Of a stretch of DNA of 58,342 nucleotides, positions 30,588-41,405 are shown piece by piece. The notes beneath the pieces were generated by a model. That model did no database searches. It saw nothing but the letters and a program-made list of their open reading frames with translations, and was not told where the DNA came from. The stretch lies in assembly GCF_004359215.1 (NCBI RefSeq), contig NC_090623.1, positions 1,153,958-1,212,299 of the forward strand. Direction: 5' to 3'. Positions within the stretch are counted from its first letter, which is position 1, and the number at the start of each line of letters is the position of its first letter. The position numbers and the translations under genes are program-made. This stretch comes from Bremia lactucae. Lineage: Eukaryota > Oomycota > Peronosporomycetes > Peronosporales > Peronosporaceae.

Positions 30588-31112
30588 GGACGAGGATCTG
30601 ACACCCTTGCCTCACGGAGCGGTGGGCAAGCAACCTTCCAACAAGGAAGCGTTGATTCTCACCCGCACCCATTAGTGCAGGCGCCGCCCGATAGGAGTGG
30701 CGATCTCGCCCAACTACTTGCGGCTGCCTTACCTTCGTCCGTTCACTCACAGGCATTAAGCGCAGCTGAACGACGTATTGAGGATCTCGAGGGTCAAGTC
30801 TCGCGACTGACCTCGGATCTTGTTGATGTCCGAGCGAAGGCTCGTCAAGGTTATGAACACCTGAAGACTCGCTTCGACCTCTTTGAAAGGATAATGCTGA
30901 GATATCCGCGTTACTCGCGTGTTGTTATTCGCTCTCCAAGTCCTGTTCGTAGTGGAAGGCATCGGTCCGATAGTTTTTCGCCTTCACCGTCCCCTCACCC
31001 AAACGACGCTCGACTCACAGTCGGCGTCACCATCGGTCTCCTTAGACGGATATGGATATGTGACCTCATTTGGGTCTACATACGTTTCAGACGACCCGGT
31101 GCGTCATCATAA
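30588..31112 (+). pseudogene. A2 antisense ORF (aORF), C-terminal part
   Basis: Opposite pol, the frame 30675-31112 is open for 145 codons and gives the clearest view of the aORF C-terminus: A-A-A-L-P-S-S-V-H-S-Q-A-L-S, then a heptad-patterned coiled coil (I-E-D-L-E-G-Q-V-S-R-L-T-S-D-L, on to H-L-K-T-R-F-D-L-F-E-R-I), then an R/S/P-rich stretch with repeated SPSP. In the same DNA the pol strand is open for only 68 codons. The upstream part (30588-30675) is in another frame and is antisense to the chromodomain. The gap removes the N-terminal domain. Confidence 0.7.
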
Positions 31113-32503
31113 AACGGCGGAAGGGTGAGCCTATAATTAATGTCTCCAACCTCTTCTACCACCGTAAAGGGTCCAATGAAACGCGGCAACAACTTCGTAG
31201 TTAGGGCAGCAGTACTTAATATTACTTCTTCACCCACTCTAAAGCGTTTATTATTTTTGCGACCATTTCGTCCTGTGCGCTTGTCATTGCGTCACGGACT
31301 ATACGTGTGATGGCTCATCGCTTATCCACAAAGCGTTGAGCCTCGCTCACGCTTTTAGCATCAAACTCGCCTATGATACCGCCGAGAGGTCGGTCATAAG
31401 ACGTAGTTTTATAGACCACTGCTAAACTGGCAGGGTCCTTAGGGCAAGTTTCAGTCGTTGAGATGATACCCGAATGGGTCATCGTCATATTGACGAAAAT
31501 ATGTCCCTCTGTCGCACCAAGCATAGTGAGGGGCCCTCCTCCACCAAGACTCGGGCTGCGCACAAACGAGACTGGCGTCCGAGGATGGCGCAGTTCGTTA
31601 ATATAAAACGGTGTCTCACCCGTACTGGCGTGGACGCTGTTTTTTACAGCGAACTCCACAAAAGCAAATTGCTTGCTCCACTCTTTTAGTGTTGCATAGT
31701 GCGCAAGACGTCCGCCACGACCCGATTGGCAGGTTCGGTTTGGCCATCGGTCTGAGGATGATCTGCGGTCGACATGCGGAGCTTGCTACCTAGCAGCTTG
31801 AACACATGTCGCCAAAAATCCAGACGTAAAACGTGGATCCCGGTCCGATACTATGGACTCGGGCATCCTGTGCAGTCGGTTAACATGGTCCAGGAACAAG
31901 AGAGCTGCCTCCTTACCTGTGATCGATGTTTTACATGGTGCTAAATGCACCACTTTGCCCAGTCTGTCTACAAAGACGACTAGCCCCGCCTGACCCTTAT
32001 GATCGAGCGACATGCCAAACATGAATTCCAGACTTACTGACTTCCAACAATCCGTTTCAATCGGTAGCGGCTTCAGTGGCGCACTGCTGGACGGTGCACT
32101 GCTGGACGGTGCAGGCTTAATGCGCTGACACTGTTTGCACGAGCAAATATAGTGGGCCACCCATCGATATAGGTGTGGCCACCAAAACTCCTCTGACACT
32201 CGTAAGAATGTCTTTTATACGGCACAGGTGCCCACGAGATGGCGCATCATGGAGCTCGTGAAGGATCACCAGCTTGAGATCTGTGTCATGAGGCACACAT
32301 ATTTTCAAGGGATCACAAGGTGACAGCTGATGCCATAACAGGCCATCGCTGTAGCTAAAGCGATTGAGCTTAGCTTTTAGGTGCGACGGAAGGGAAACCC
32401 TTCGTCCACCGAAGTGGTCCAACAGAAGGCACCAGTGGTCGTCCTGACTGTAGCTCTCTTTTAGTTCGAAGGCCAATGAGCTCGTCACGTGGTATGCCTT
32501 CAT
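30588..32503 (-). pseudogene. A2 integrase and chromodomain start (broken)
   Basis: The zinc-binding region is in 32503-32117, with LHELHDAPSRGHL and C-K-Q-C-Q-R. The core (32199-31786) has V-S-L-E-F where the first catalytic aspartate would be (D to E), and the second aspartate in V-S-D-R-D-P-R-F. The continuation (31659-31315) has AVKNSVHASTGETPF. The C-terminal module is frameshifted. The chromodomain is cut by the gap after about 30 residues. The tether lacks the antisense gag insertion present in A0 and A1 and is shortened at the same place. Confidence 0.82.
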
Positions 32504-32625
32504 GGCTGCCGACGTTGACGGCTGAAATTGTGCTTCGAATTAGACACACTCTCCTGGTGTCTAACCTCGAAGTCTGATCTGCGCGATAAAGCTTCAGCCA
32601 AGACATTCTACTTACCTGGCTTATA

Positions 32626-33040
32626 TTAAATTTTAAAATTATATTCCGAGAAGAATGTAAGCCATCTTGCTATTCTAGTCGAGAGGTGAGGTGAGTTTAT
32701 TGCGGTCCGCAATGATGCGTGATCCGCATAAACCACAAAAGGCTCGGTGCCCAGTAGATGCACACGAAACTTGACTAGAGCATACTTTATTGAAAGCAGC
32801 TCTTTGTCAAGCACGGTTCCGCGGCTTTTAAAAGCCGGAACTGATAAGAGATGACACGGTCAACGCAGTCGTCATCCTTCTGCATGAGCGCGCTGCCAAT
32901 TGCAAAGTTGCTTCATTCGCCGACGACGCTAAAGGGCTTATCCGCGTCTGGCAATGCCAAGACCGGTGCCTCTACAAGAGACTGCTTCATTGATGTGAAC
33001 GCATCTTCTGGTTCTTTTAACCAAACTCATTCTGTGTCCT
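32626..33040 (-). pseudogene. A2 RNase H
   Basis: The connection region reads K-E-P-E-D-A-F-T-S-M-K-Q-S-L. Then comes V-L-A-L-P-D-A-D-K-P-F-S-V-V with the first catalytic position altered (G-E-C-S-N for C-D-A-S-D), followed by I-G-S-A-L-M. A frame break leads to D-K-E-L-L-S-I-K-Y-A-L with the catalytic glutamate and Y-A-D-H-A-S-L with the third aspartate. Loss of the first aspartate suggests an inactive enzyme. Confidence 0.8.
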
Positions 33041-33059
33041 TTTGGTGGGGGACGGGCTG

Positions 33060-33346
33060 AACGCAATAGTCGCACAAGCGTCATTTAGACGCTGTGTTGC
33101 AGACTTTGAAGGATGCCCAATTGTACGTCAACTTGCGAAAGTGCGTCATAGGGGTCCCTGAGATACCTGTACCGGTACACATGGTGTACGAGCAGACCCA
33201 GAAAAGGTAAAATCAGTAAAGAATGGCCAATCCCACGGCATGTGAAGGATTCGCGCCAATTCCTAGGGCTCGCTTATTACTTGCATAAGTAAAGCAAGAA
33301 TTATGCGGAGCAAACTAAACCATAATCTAATCTCCTGAAACCCTAC
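33060..33346 (+). pseudogene. Inverted RT thumb segment inside A2
   Basis: On the + strand, opposite to the rest of A2, the sequence encodes H-L-D-A-V-L-Q-T-L-K-D-A-Q-L-Y-V-N-L-R-K and, after a frameshift, P-E-K-V-K-S and F-L-G-L-A-Y-Y-L-H-K. These are the RT thumb and connection motifs that belong between the YFDD box (minus strand, about 33350-33372) and RNase H (minus strand, below 33040). The segment is therefore a microinversion in place. Confidence 0.85.
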
Positions 33347-34089
33347 GATGCACGAAAACATCGTCAAAAGTAATGGGGCGCGTAGACAAGGTGCTGACGC
33401 ATCACGTGAGCCACCACTCCTGCGGATGCGCTTTTCAACCATTATGGCATCACACGCCACTCCCACAGCATACCGCTTGGGGTGCTTACAGCTGTTTTGG
33501 CTACATCGGACTCCTTGAAATCCAACGCGGAAAAGATAGTTGACTTTCCCATGGAGTTCAACAAGACACCTTTCTGTGGGATTGGCGTTTCCGCCGGTAT
33601 GGTCGCCGTGTTCAGCTTATTGTAAGCATGAACCACGCGCCATCCACCTGTGGCTTTACGCACACAAAAGGTCGGGCTGCAGTGAGGCGATTTGCTCTCA
33701 CGCACATGTCCCGCCTTGGCTCGTTTGTCGAAGAACTCATCGATATAATCGACTTGTTCTCTCGGCAACGGCCATTGCCTGGTCACACAATACTTGGTGC
33801 CAGGTTCGTAATCAATATCGTGCCCGATGCTCCTATCTGTTGGTAGGCGGCTCAGCACTTCTTCTGGAAACACATCGCGATGTTTCCACAGAACCTCAAA
33901 GAACGGACTGTCTCTCAAGGTATCCCAGCCTTGAGCAGCGAACCGTTTCTTTTTGTCCGTTTCTAGGACGCTCTTGTCCATTGTGGACGACGAGGACCAA
34001 CAGTCCACCAAGTTCTCTTCTGGAACTGGTGCGCCTATTTCGTGGATCTTTCCTTCCTTTAATTCGGCAAAGAACAGATCCCACGACAT
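33347..34089 (-). pseudogene. A2 reverse transcriptase, N-terminal and palm
   Basis: A 215-codon open stretch covers the start of RT: Y-C-V-T-R-Q-W-P-L-P-R-E-Q, S-P-T-F-C-V-R-K-A-T-G-G-W-R-V-V-H and S-A-L-D-F where the catalytic aspartate of motif A lies. It ends in W-E-W-R-V-M-P. Below that, Y-F-D-D-V-F-V-H is readable after removing one extra T, so the catalytic box persists but is frameshifted. The inverted segment follows directly. Confidence 0.85.
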
Positions 34090-34646
34090 CTCCGGGAGAA
34101 TTACTATCTCCTCGGCAGATTTAAAAATTTGCCGAAGCGCCTCAACTAAGGATGCCTACGCAAATTTCGTCTAAAACGGCCCCGAACACCTTGTTCAAAG
34201 GACCGTCTTCTTTATTGAGAACTGATCCAAAGGTCATTCGTTTAGACGTGCGTTTGATCGTCCTAATCTGCTGGTAACTCGTTCTCCGAATATCCACGAA
34301 CTTTTTCTGGGAAGCGGGTGGCGCTGCACTTCTGGCTAACGCACCCGTTTAAACTGCACCAGGCGCTAGGCACTGTGCCGGTTTGTGCGACGCTTGACTT
34401 CCTGTCAGATCGCTTTCTACTGCCACAAGTTCTCTGTTCTGTGTAGGACTACGAGACACATGACAACTTGTCATTGCCCTTTTCACTTCCTCAGTCTCCA
34501 CGAGCTGGGTAGATATTGTGACGTTTGACATCCCATCAACGCACCCTCAACTGTGTTCGACACGACATCAGTTGTGAAGGCCTCTCGCAGGAGCACATCC
34601 TTTCCGGTGTCCTGCTTAGAGATCGCAACTGTGCGTGTACGCTAGT

Positions 34647-35031
34647 CTATCCATGGTTGGAATTTTTCCAACATGGCATGCCTAGGGTGAGGTCATACGG
34701 ACTCTCCATCCCTAGCACTGTGAACTTCTCTTTACAAGAGAAGTCACTAAAACTGAAGGCGAGTTCTACCTGAACTTTCTTAGACTTAAGAGCGCGTTGT
34801 TCGCTAAACGAACGTCGCCTCTTCTCGGTTGCCATCCTGGCAAAGCGACTCAAGCATCACCGGTCCCTTCCTGAGAGCCGCGAGTTTTAGATCATTTTGT
34901 GATTCACCCGAATCCACTAGGAGGGTCATCACCTGGTCATAGCCCCGTACTTGAGCGCTATAGACCAGCAGGGTTGAGGTCCGAAATTTCGGTACCCTCC
35001 TCAGGGACAATGCTACCCATTTGTTCCACAA
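34647..35031 (-). pseudogene. A2 retropepsin-like protease
   Basis: Two pieces: one with V-M-T-L-L-V-D-S-G-E-S-Q-N, the aspartic protease active site with A changed to E, and one with F-T-V-L-G-M-E-S-P-Y-D-L-T-L-G-M-P. Copy A3 has the intact form (D-S-G-A-S). A frame break near 34853 joins them. Confidence 0.8.
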
Positions 35032-35063
35032 CTCTGAACTTAAGCGTAGCTTCAGAGTCCGCG

Positions 35064-36107
35064 TCAGTAGGGCATCCCGCCCAACTGCGCTCCTGCATTT
35101 CCCGACCCCTCAGTGGTCGATGCAGAACTCATGCGTTTCGTACGCTGGTTCTTGCCATCGCCTTTTGGGAAATGAGTCCAACAGCTGGGCGTCTTCGCTC
35201 CAGCAGGGACCCTGGCACAGCAGCGGGCCATCAGACGGCCGCGCTCGCCGTTTCTGTAACAGACCACGACCGCATTGCCCAAGTCATGGGGGTGGCATCT
35301 AACCTCTCGACCGACAGCTTATACCAAGCTGTCGCCGAGGCACTGTTGTAGAATTGCTCCTCAACCAAGGCAATTTGGATTGCCTCTTCCATCGTCGATG
35401 GCACCTTTCTGAAAAGGGCCTGTCACGGTGGGCCATGCCGTAGTCCGTTCAAAAATGTGGGCACCTTAGTGTGCTCCGGAATCGGACCTACGGTTGTGGA
35501 CGCCGACAGCGAGCGCATCTCTTGCACATACTCTAGCAGAGATCGCTTCGCCTGTCGCGCTCCAAAGAAGCGCGCCTGAAGCAACACTTCGTTGTTCGGC
35601 GGCTGGTACATGGCGCGAATCTTTGTCTCAAATATCGCCCACGTAGGGAACGCCTTTCTGTCCGCCATAAGAGTCGAGTAAGCCCACTCTGAGGCCTTTC
35701 CGCGCAGGTGCGACATGGCGTGCGACACTATCCGGCTGTCGTCCTCGATGAGCTGCGCCACACCGCATTGCTTCACGGCTAAACAGCTACTGAACAATCG
35801 TGTGCGATGCGGTTCCATCTAACTTGAGCGGGTCCATCCGAATGGGCCTTGGCTGATGCGGCCGGGCAGAAAGCATCTTAACAATCCTGTTGAGAGCCAC
35901 CGCTCCGATCCTGCCATGCCTCAGCTCATCCTGAGTCTGAGTGACGGACTCCACCGCAGAACGGCCTTGTGCCTCGCACGCGGCCCTTCGATGTCCGAGC
36001 ACGAATGCCTCAAACTGCACCAAATTAGCAACATGTTGCTCAGGAGGACTACCGAGGAGCCTGGCCAGAACTTGTTCACCAAGTCCCTGCGCCATAAGCC
36101 CTGCCAC
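35064..36107 (-). pseudogene. A2 gag (broken)
   Basis: The leader piece (36107-35787) is helical with SVTQTQDELR. The capsid piece (35818-35423) has the retrotransposon gag pattern: K-A-S-E-W-A-Y, F-P-T-W-A-I-F-E-T-K-I, M-Y-Q-P-P-N and Q-A-K-R-S-L-L-E-Y-V. A frameshift near 35800 separates them. The zinc-knuckle region (35282-35064) reads C-Y-R-N-G-E-R-G-R-L-M-A-R-C, so the second Cys and the His of CX2CX4HX4C are lost. Confidence 0.82.
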
Positions 36108-36200
36108 CTCCCGATGATGTTCGGAGAGGTGGGGAAAATGAGCTCAATCAATATTGAGGCTCATTTTCACGTACGCACGCAGAGATGCAGGTCGTGATAA

Positions 36201-36218
36201 GGATTTCAAGTGCTACCA
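36201..36218 (-). other. A2 primer-binding site
   Basis: On the minus strand TGGTAGCACTTGAAATCC follows the LTR end (CCGCCTACA) after two bases. The first eight bases match the family B site. Confidence 0.6.
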
Positions 36219-36220
36219 AG

Positions 36221-36724
36221 TGTAGGCGGGCACGTCGTAATGCGGCCACGCTCTACTTAGACACACACCCTAGCACAGCGAGGAAGCGGTTTAACCAGCT
36301 TCTTTTGCGTGTAGTAAGGTAGCTGTGGTGGGCGCGTTAGCGACCTCACTCAACGCACAAAGTACTGTAGTTAAGTGTCGTTACGGGAGCGGTATTCCGG
36401 CTCCTCGCGCGCACTTACCAAGTAAAAAGTTGTTTTCAGATTGATTTATATTTAATCGTATTATATATAAATACCTATTTTTACCAATCAAAATGTCATC
36501 TCTATAGATAACACTTAATATGTATTGCGAGCTTTATCTTTCTAGATACCTCGCGTAACGGATAACGCTAGGCGTCATCCCTCCTAATGTGAATGCACCC
36601 ATGTGCATCACATACACAAGGGTTAGGTCACAAATGTGCACCACACCCGAGTGCTGAGATTAATTACTTTAATTTAGTAATTGACCATCCCTAAAGTACA
36701 CCAAGTGTACTTGACGGGGACTGT
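36221..36724 (-). repeat. A2 5' LTR
   Basis: As printed it starts TGTAGGCGGGCACG and ends ACGGGGACTGT. It is close to the A1 3' LTR at 8163-8684 but has only one intact palindrome (GGATAACGCTAGGCGTCATCC). The outer terminus is slightly mutated, and no matching target duplication is visible. Confidence 0.85.
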
Positions 36725-36867
36725 GTAACATTAGGGCAACTTTATCCAGTTACAAATTGCCACTTGGCTTTACGAACCCCTGAATCCCTTGAACTAGGAT
36801 TCCTTAAGCTTTACCTAGCTTGTACGACTCCTGAGTTGTTAAACCCATTGTTCAATAAAACTAAGTG
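36725..36867. other. Spacer between LTRs
   Basis: 143 bases of unrecognised sequence between the A2 LTR and the lone family B LTR. Confidence 0.6.
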
Positions 36868-37321
36868 TGTAACGGGGCACTATGACTTGTACTGTTTCAG
36901 TGCAAGTCCACTTCGCACTGCTTCAGTTGGGAGTGGTGCCCTACGTTAATTGACGTACACTGTACGTGCAAAGGAAGACTTCTCTTAAGGAAGTTAGCTT
37001 AAGAGGGTAAAATGAAAACTCTATTAAATATAATTAAGTGTCTCTTGTTCAATCTTTGTAAATGCTAACTTAATTATAAACTAATACTAAACATGTAAAT
37101 GAATTCTTATCTCTACCTTATCTGTAACTCTCTCTTTGATGACTTTTACAGCTGATTAGTCTGCGGAATAAATAGGTATAATGGTCTATACCTATTTATG
37201 GATAAGAATTCTGAATATTACTATATATAGTAAGATCCTCCAAACATTATCTACCTTTTAGATAATATATTAATTAACAACCTTTAAGTGTTAATTTCAT
37301 GTAACGATACACCCCGTTACA
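36868..37321 (-). repeat. Lone family B LTR (subtype b)
   Basis: Complete 454-bp LTR with printed ends TGTAACGGGG and CCCCGTTACA, no internal region attached. The flanking bases (aagtg and cttga) do not match, so a simple solo-LTR origin by recombination within one insertion is not supported. A MULE pseudogene lies directly to its right. Confidence 0.88.
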
Positions 37322-37332
37322 CTTGATATGTA

Positions 37333-38895
37333 CATACTCAAATTCTGATAAGTCACGCCTCGTAGTATTCTTTGATTTGTTTCGGGCATTGATTGGGCGA
37401 CCACGGGTTTCAAAATTAATGGCTGGAGGCTTGGGCTTTACCAATTTGCTTTGCCAGTTCAAAAGTTGAGTAACTTGTGCAATGGTTTCAATATTTGCTG
37501 CTACTGGCAATAATTGCAAGCGCTTGCTAATGACTTCCCTTTGCATTTTGATGTCATTGTCAAAATTCTGGTCAGAAATTGAGCCTTTGGTTCTTTCCTT
37601 CCAATGGAGATGCCATTGTTCATAAAAATCATCTGCAGTTAGCATGCCGCTCTTATTCACAAGTTCCTGAACCATATGCATACAAGAGATTCCCATGATG
37701 CCGTTGCAAGGCTCAAGATTTCCCTATAACTTTTAAAACTCTGTTAGACATCTTTTCAGAGCAAATTTTAGATTTTTCCCGAGACCGAGGTAAAGACTGG
37801 GGGGTTGCCAAGCATATGGTGCATTTTATTTTCACTTTGCTTTGCTTCCATTACCTTCACCTGTTGTGATTTCAGGAAATGTATAAAATACAGGATTTGA
37901 CTAACGAAATATGAATTTGTTTTGGCCTTTGCTTGGAAATAACATAAGAATTCAACAAACCTGATGTTTCACAGCAGTGTAAGCTTGTTAGATACAAAGA
38001 GCAGGTCCCCAGTTGACACTTGGAGAAATTTTCTGATGTATGCATGGGCCCCTTCATCCGTGATGTTGCCTTGTTGCCAAAATACGATCTTTTGAGGTCC
38101 AAGCATCTACGAATTGATCTTTGTAGGTGAGCCATGTTTTGGTAATATACCCAAGAATTTCAGGAAAGGCAAAAGAAAAGTTGCGAGTTTTCCAACTGTG
38201 ATTGATACATTATCTTCCGATTTTGCGACCACAAATGCCTGCCACTTGCATAAAATTCCATTCCGCAAAAGGCCTGCGGGAAAGGGTCTTTTCCACTTAG
38301 CCAAAACGTTTTTGTTTATCTACCATCTGCACAGAAGGTTCACCGATATGGGAATATCTTGCCTACAGCTGCCATGAGTGTCAATTCACGGTCTGTGATG
38401 ATAACCCTAGGTAAAGAAGTGTCTGGCCAGATGGTGATAAGTTTGGTCAAGGCCCACGTATAGCCCTTTTCTTTTTCATCTCGGAGAAAGCAAAAGTCCA
38501 TTGTGAATTGAGAATTGAAGCTGGTAATGCCAACAAAATGCAGTTATGGAAGATGATATCTGTTTGTTTTGTAAGTGCAATCCATAAGGATTACATGATG
38601 ATAGTGGTTCGCGAGTTAAGTGCTTGCTTCTGAGCAAAGAAATTAGCTGTGATCCTTTCATGGTCATCTAAAGCCGACAAATACATGGAATTGCTGTCTC
38701 TCAAATCATCAAGAAGTGTTTGTAGGGGTGTTCTTCCTGCTAATATCTCAGTTTGCACTTTGACTCGTTCACTGTAGATGGTTCGGAGACAAGCAAGTGA
38801 TCCGCAGTTTGTTTTGCGTATTGTTGACCAAATCCCAAGTTGTTTAATACCAGCAAGAGTTATGTTCCTTACATCCTTTGCCTCCTCAAGCTAAA
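37333..38895 (-). pseudogene. MULE (Mutator-like) transposase
   Basis: Several frames on the minus strand join into a MULE-type transposase. In order these are a start region near 38890, an early block with L-D-D-L-R-D (about 38715), the T-M-D-F-C-F-L-R-D-E-K-E-K-G-Y segment (about 38490), V-I-I-T-D-R-E-L-T-L-M-A-A-V (about 38390), A-Y-I-R-K-F-L-Q-V-S-T-G-D-L (about 38010), and a SWIM-like end (G-I-S-C-M-H-M) followed by R-G-R-P-I-N-A-R-N-K-S-K. Stops and shifts occur in every part. Terminal inverted repeats were not found. Confidence 0.75.
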
Positions 38896-39140
38896 GCTTT
38901 CTGTGGGATGGGTGACCAGATGGATGAGAGGAAGGTTCATGATTATGCAGTGGATTTTCACCTTCAAATTCATTTCCTGTCTTTTTTTGAAAATTTTTCG
39001 GTAAGTAAGAATGGACAAACATTAAGTCTTGTTGTTCTATGCGTGGTTCGTAGTAGGGAATGTTTAGTTTGTTTAGTGAGACGTGTACTTTAAAAAAGGT
39101 AGTGAATATAACAACTTCGTGAATAATATTGGAATAAAAA
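38896..39140. other. Spacer left of B2
   Basis: No gene is supported. The last 40 bases weakly resemble the start of a family B LTR, so the B2 5' LTR may be decayed rather than cut here. Confidence 0.5.
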
Positions 39141-39365
39141 AAAAACTTACATAGTAATATTCGGAAAGCTTATCCATTCGTACATATAGGCCAGTAAATC
39201 AAGTCAGCGCTGGACGAGCGCAAAGAGAGACAGATAAGACTATATACATGTTTTGTATTAGTACAAAATTTTTTTGTACTAAGTTAGTATTAAATAGATA
39301 GAAACAGAAGAGCTTAATTTTATTAAATTACATTATACTTTTAACCCTCTTTCAAGCAAGTGTTT
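39141..39365 (+). repeat. B2 5' LTR remnant (subtype a)
   Basis: It matches B1 5' LTR from CTTACATAGTAAT to AACCCTCTTTCAAGC, including AAGTCAGCGCTGGACGAGCGC. Both the outer U3 and the inner U5 end with CCCCGTTACA are gone. Confidence 0.8.
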
Positions 39366-39399
39366 TAATATAAGCTAGCAAAGAATCGACCGTAGATGA

Positions 39400-40818
39400 C
39401 CCAACTGTGATAGCGCAATCACATTTAGAAGATGTTGAGGGAAAAAGTTCCCACGTACTTGAGATGAAACTCCCTAAATAGTGAATATTGAAGTGACTAG
39501 ACTTTAGTATCCCGAGGGATTGATCCCTCGGCAGCGTGTGGATTAATCCCAGAAAGAAACCGAGACATTGAATGTATTGGGCAATGACGGACCAAGAGTA
39601 GGCGCTTATACTCTTAATCAGTACGCGCGCCTTCCGAAATTAACTTCGGAGATAACTCAATTACCAACCCTAGAACCTAAGCGGTTGCTGAGAGATCTAC
39701 GAAGTGGTAAGATCAAGCAGATCTGCGTACTCGTCAATGAGGACAAATACGTAACTGATATTCGGTCAGCGGTATTTTTGCAGAGAACGAATGGGCTCTC
39801 ATCAATTCGTCGATGGGCGAAAGTGTCCTCGATGTGAAGACTCGGATTGAGAGATATTCTACTCAATCCTGCGAGTCACTTAAGACAAATCCTTTTTACA
39901 AGGACTTGATTGAATTCATGAATTTTTTCCCTGAAGCAGTTCCATGCGAGTTGCCTAAGGATAAAGGCACTCGACATGACATCAAGCTCAAACCGGGCTC
40001 GAAGTACTGTGTCATGAAGCAGTGGCCACTGCCTCGTGAACAAATACTTGTGATCGATATATTCCTTAAGATCGATTAAAAGCGGGCCATGAAAGGGAGA
40101 CAACCTCCACACATAACCCCCCCGTTCTTCTGTGTGCGGAGGCCACAGGAGGGTGGCGGATACTGCACGTATTCAACAAACTGAATGCTGCAACGGTACC
40201 GGCCCAAACGCCGATATATAGAAATACGTAATCATATATGGTATGTCTAAGAGTACGATCTTTTTGTCTATGGACCTGATGGATGGGTTCTATCAAATCC
40301 TTATGCGTGAACGGGACGCCCCGTACACAGCAGTGAGCACTCCCAGTCGGATGCTCTGGGAAAGGCTCGTGATGTCTCAGGAGCTTAGTAACGCCCCTGC
40401 AACATTAATGTGCGTAACGAATCTGTTAAGACCGGAGCGAGAATTCGCACCGAGTTATTTTGACAATGTATTCGACCATAGCCGGGCTATGGACGGGAAG
40501 ACGGACGTGAAAGTTCATAAAAATCACGTTCGTCAAGCTCTTACACTTATGCGAAATCATAAGTTGTATGCAAATCTCAAGAAGTGTATATTCGCTGCAA
40601 GCGAAATACAACTTTTTGGGTGCATCGTCGGCAACCACGGCGTGCGCCTTGATCCCGAAAAGATCAAGGCAATCACCGACTGGCCAGTTCCAGTCGATGC
40701 CAAGGGACTTAGAAAGTTCCTTGGATTAGCGGCGTACTTGCACAAGTACTCCCGAAATTATGCAGAGATGACAGTTTTTTTCTCTCTTCTCTTGAAAAAG
40801 ACGAAGAATAGTTATTGA
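39400..40818 (+). pseudogene. B2 protease-RT linker and reverse transcriptase
   Basis: 39568-39837 matches the linker region of B3 (A-Y-T-L-N-Q-Y-A-R and L-R-S-G-K-I-K-Q-I-C-V-L-V). RT starts at 39813 with K-Q-W-P-L-P-R-E-Q. The piece 40243-40818 has S-M-D-L-M-D-G-F-Y-Q with motif A, V-M-S-Q-E-L-S-N-A-P-A-T, and the catalytic box as S-Y-F-D-N-V-F, where the second Asp of YFDD is Asn, which should kill polymerase activity. The thumb motifs R-L-D-P-E-K-I and R-K-F-L-G-L-A-A-Y-L-H-K are intact. Confidence 0.86.
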
Positions 40819-41345
40819 GCGCTGATTGTCAGCGTTCGTTTGAAGTCATCAAGCAAAGCTTGATGCAATCGCCCATCGTGGCGATTGCAGATCAAGACAG
40901 ACCATTCCATGTGGTCTGTGACGCCAGCGATTTCGCTATCGGCTGCGCGTTAATGCAATACGATACAGACGGCGCGGAGCGCGTCGTCTGTTACCAATCG
41001 CGCCCGCTGCAACCAGCTGAGCGCAATTACTCAGTGCATGATAAGGAACTTCTTGCGATGAAATATGCATTGGCTAAATTTAGGGTCTATCTCTTAGGAG
41101 ATCGACCGCTCATCGTATATGCGGACCATGCGTCATTACGCACGGCCGTACAATCCCACACCTCTCGCAAAGATGGCGAGGTGTCTATCCTTCATCGCGG
41201 AGTATAATTTCTCCGTCGAATATAAATCAGGACGACTTAATGTCGTTTTTGATGCGTTATCACGCCGACCCAATTCGAGTCAGCAGTGCACTCCAACAGT
41301 GAAGATAATTCCACTGTTGCGATACTCACTACGAGTGTCTTAGTT
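40815..41345 (+). pseudogene. B2 RNase H
   Basis: A 130-codon piece contains F-H-V-V-C-D-A-S-D-F-A-I-G-C-A-L, N-Y-S-V-H-D-K-E-L-L-A-M-K-Y-A-L-A and V-Y-A-D-H-A-S-L-R-T, so the D-E-D catalytic set is readable. A frameshift near 41180 leads to V-E-Y-K-S-G-R-L-N-V-V and D-A-L-S-R-R-P. This is the best-kept RNase H in the window. Confidence 0.85.
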
Positions 41346-41405
41346 GATGACGCAAAGAAAGCCTACAAAGAAGATAAGGACCTTCTATATTTTATGGACC
41401 AATAA

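Larger units (their letters stand above)
30588..36724 (-). mobile_element. Ty3/Gypsy family A, copy A2
   Basis: The fullest family A copy in the window: 5' LTR, primer-binding site, gag, damaged zinc knuckle, protease, reverse transcriptase, RNase H, integrase and the start of the chromodomain, all on the minus strand. The protease-RT linker fills 34090-34646. About 285 bases of reverse transcriptase are inverted (33060-33346). Frame breaks are common. The 3' end runs into the assembly gap. Confidence 0.88.

Noticed and set aside
36863..37326. Target-site duplication around the lone family B LTR
   Set aside because: The flanking 5-mers aagtg and cttga do not match directly; likewise no match at B1 (taaat, aatat) or B3 (aaatt, aagtg).
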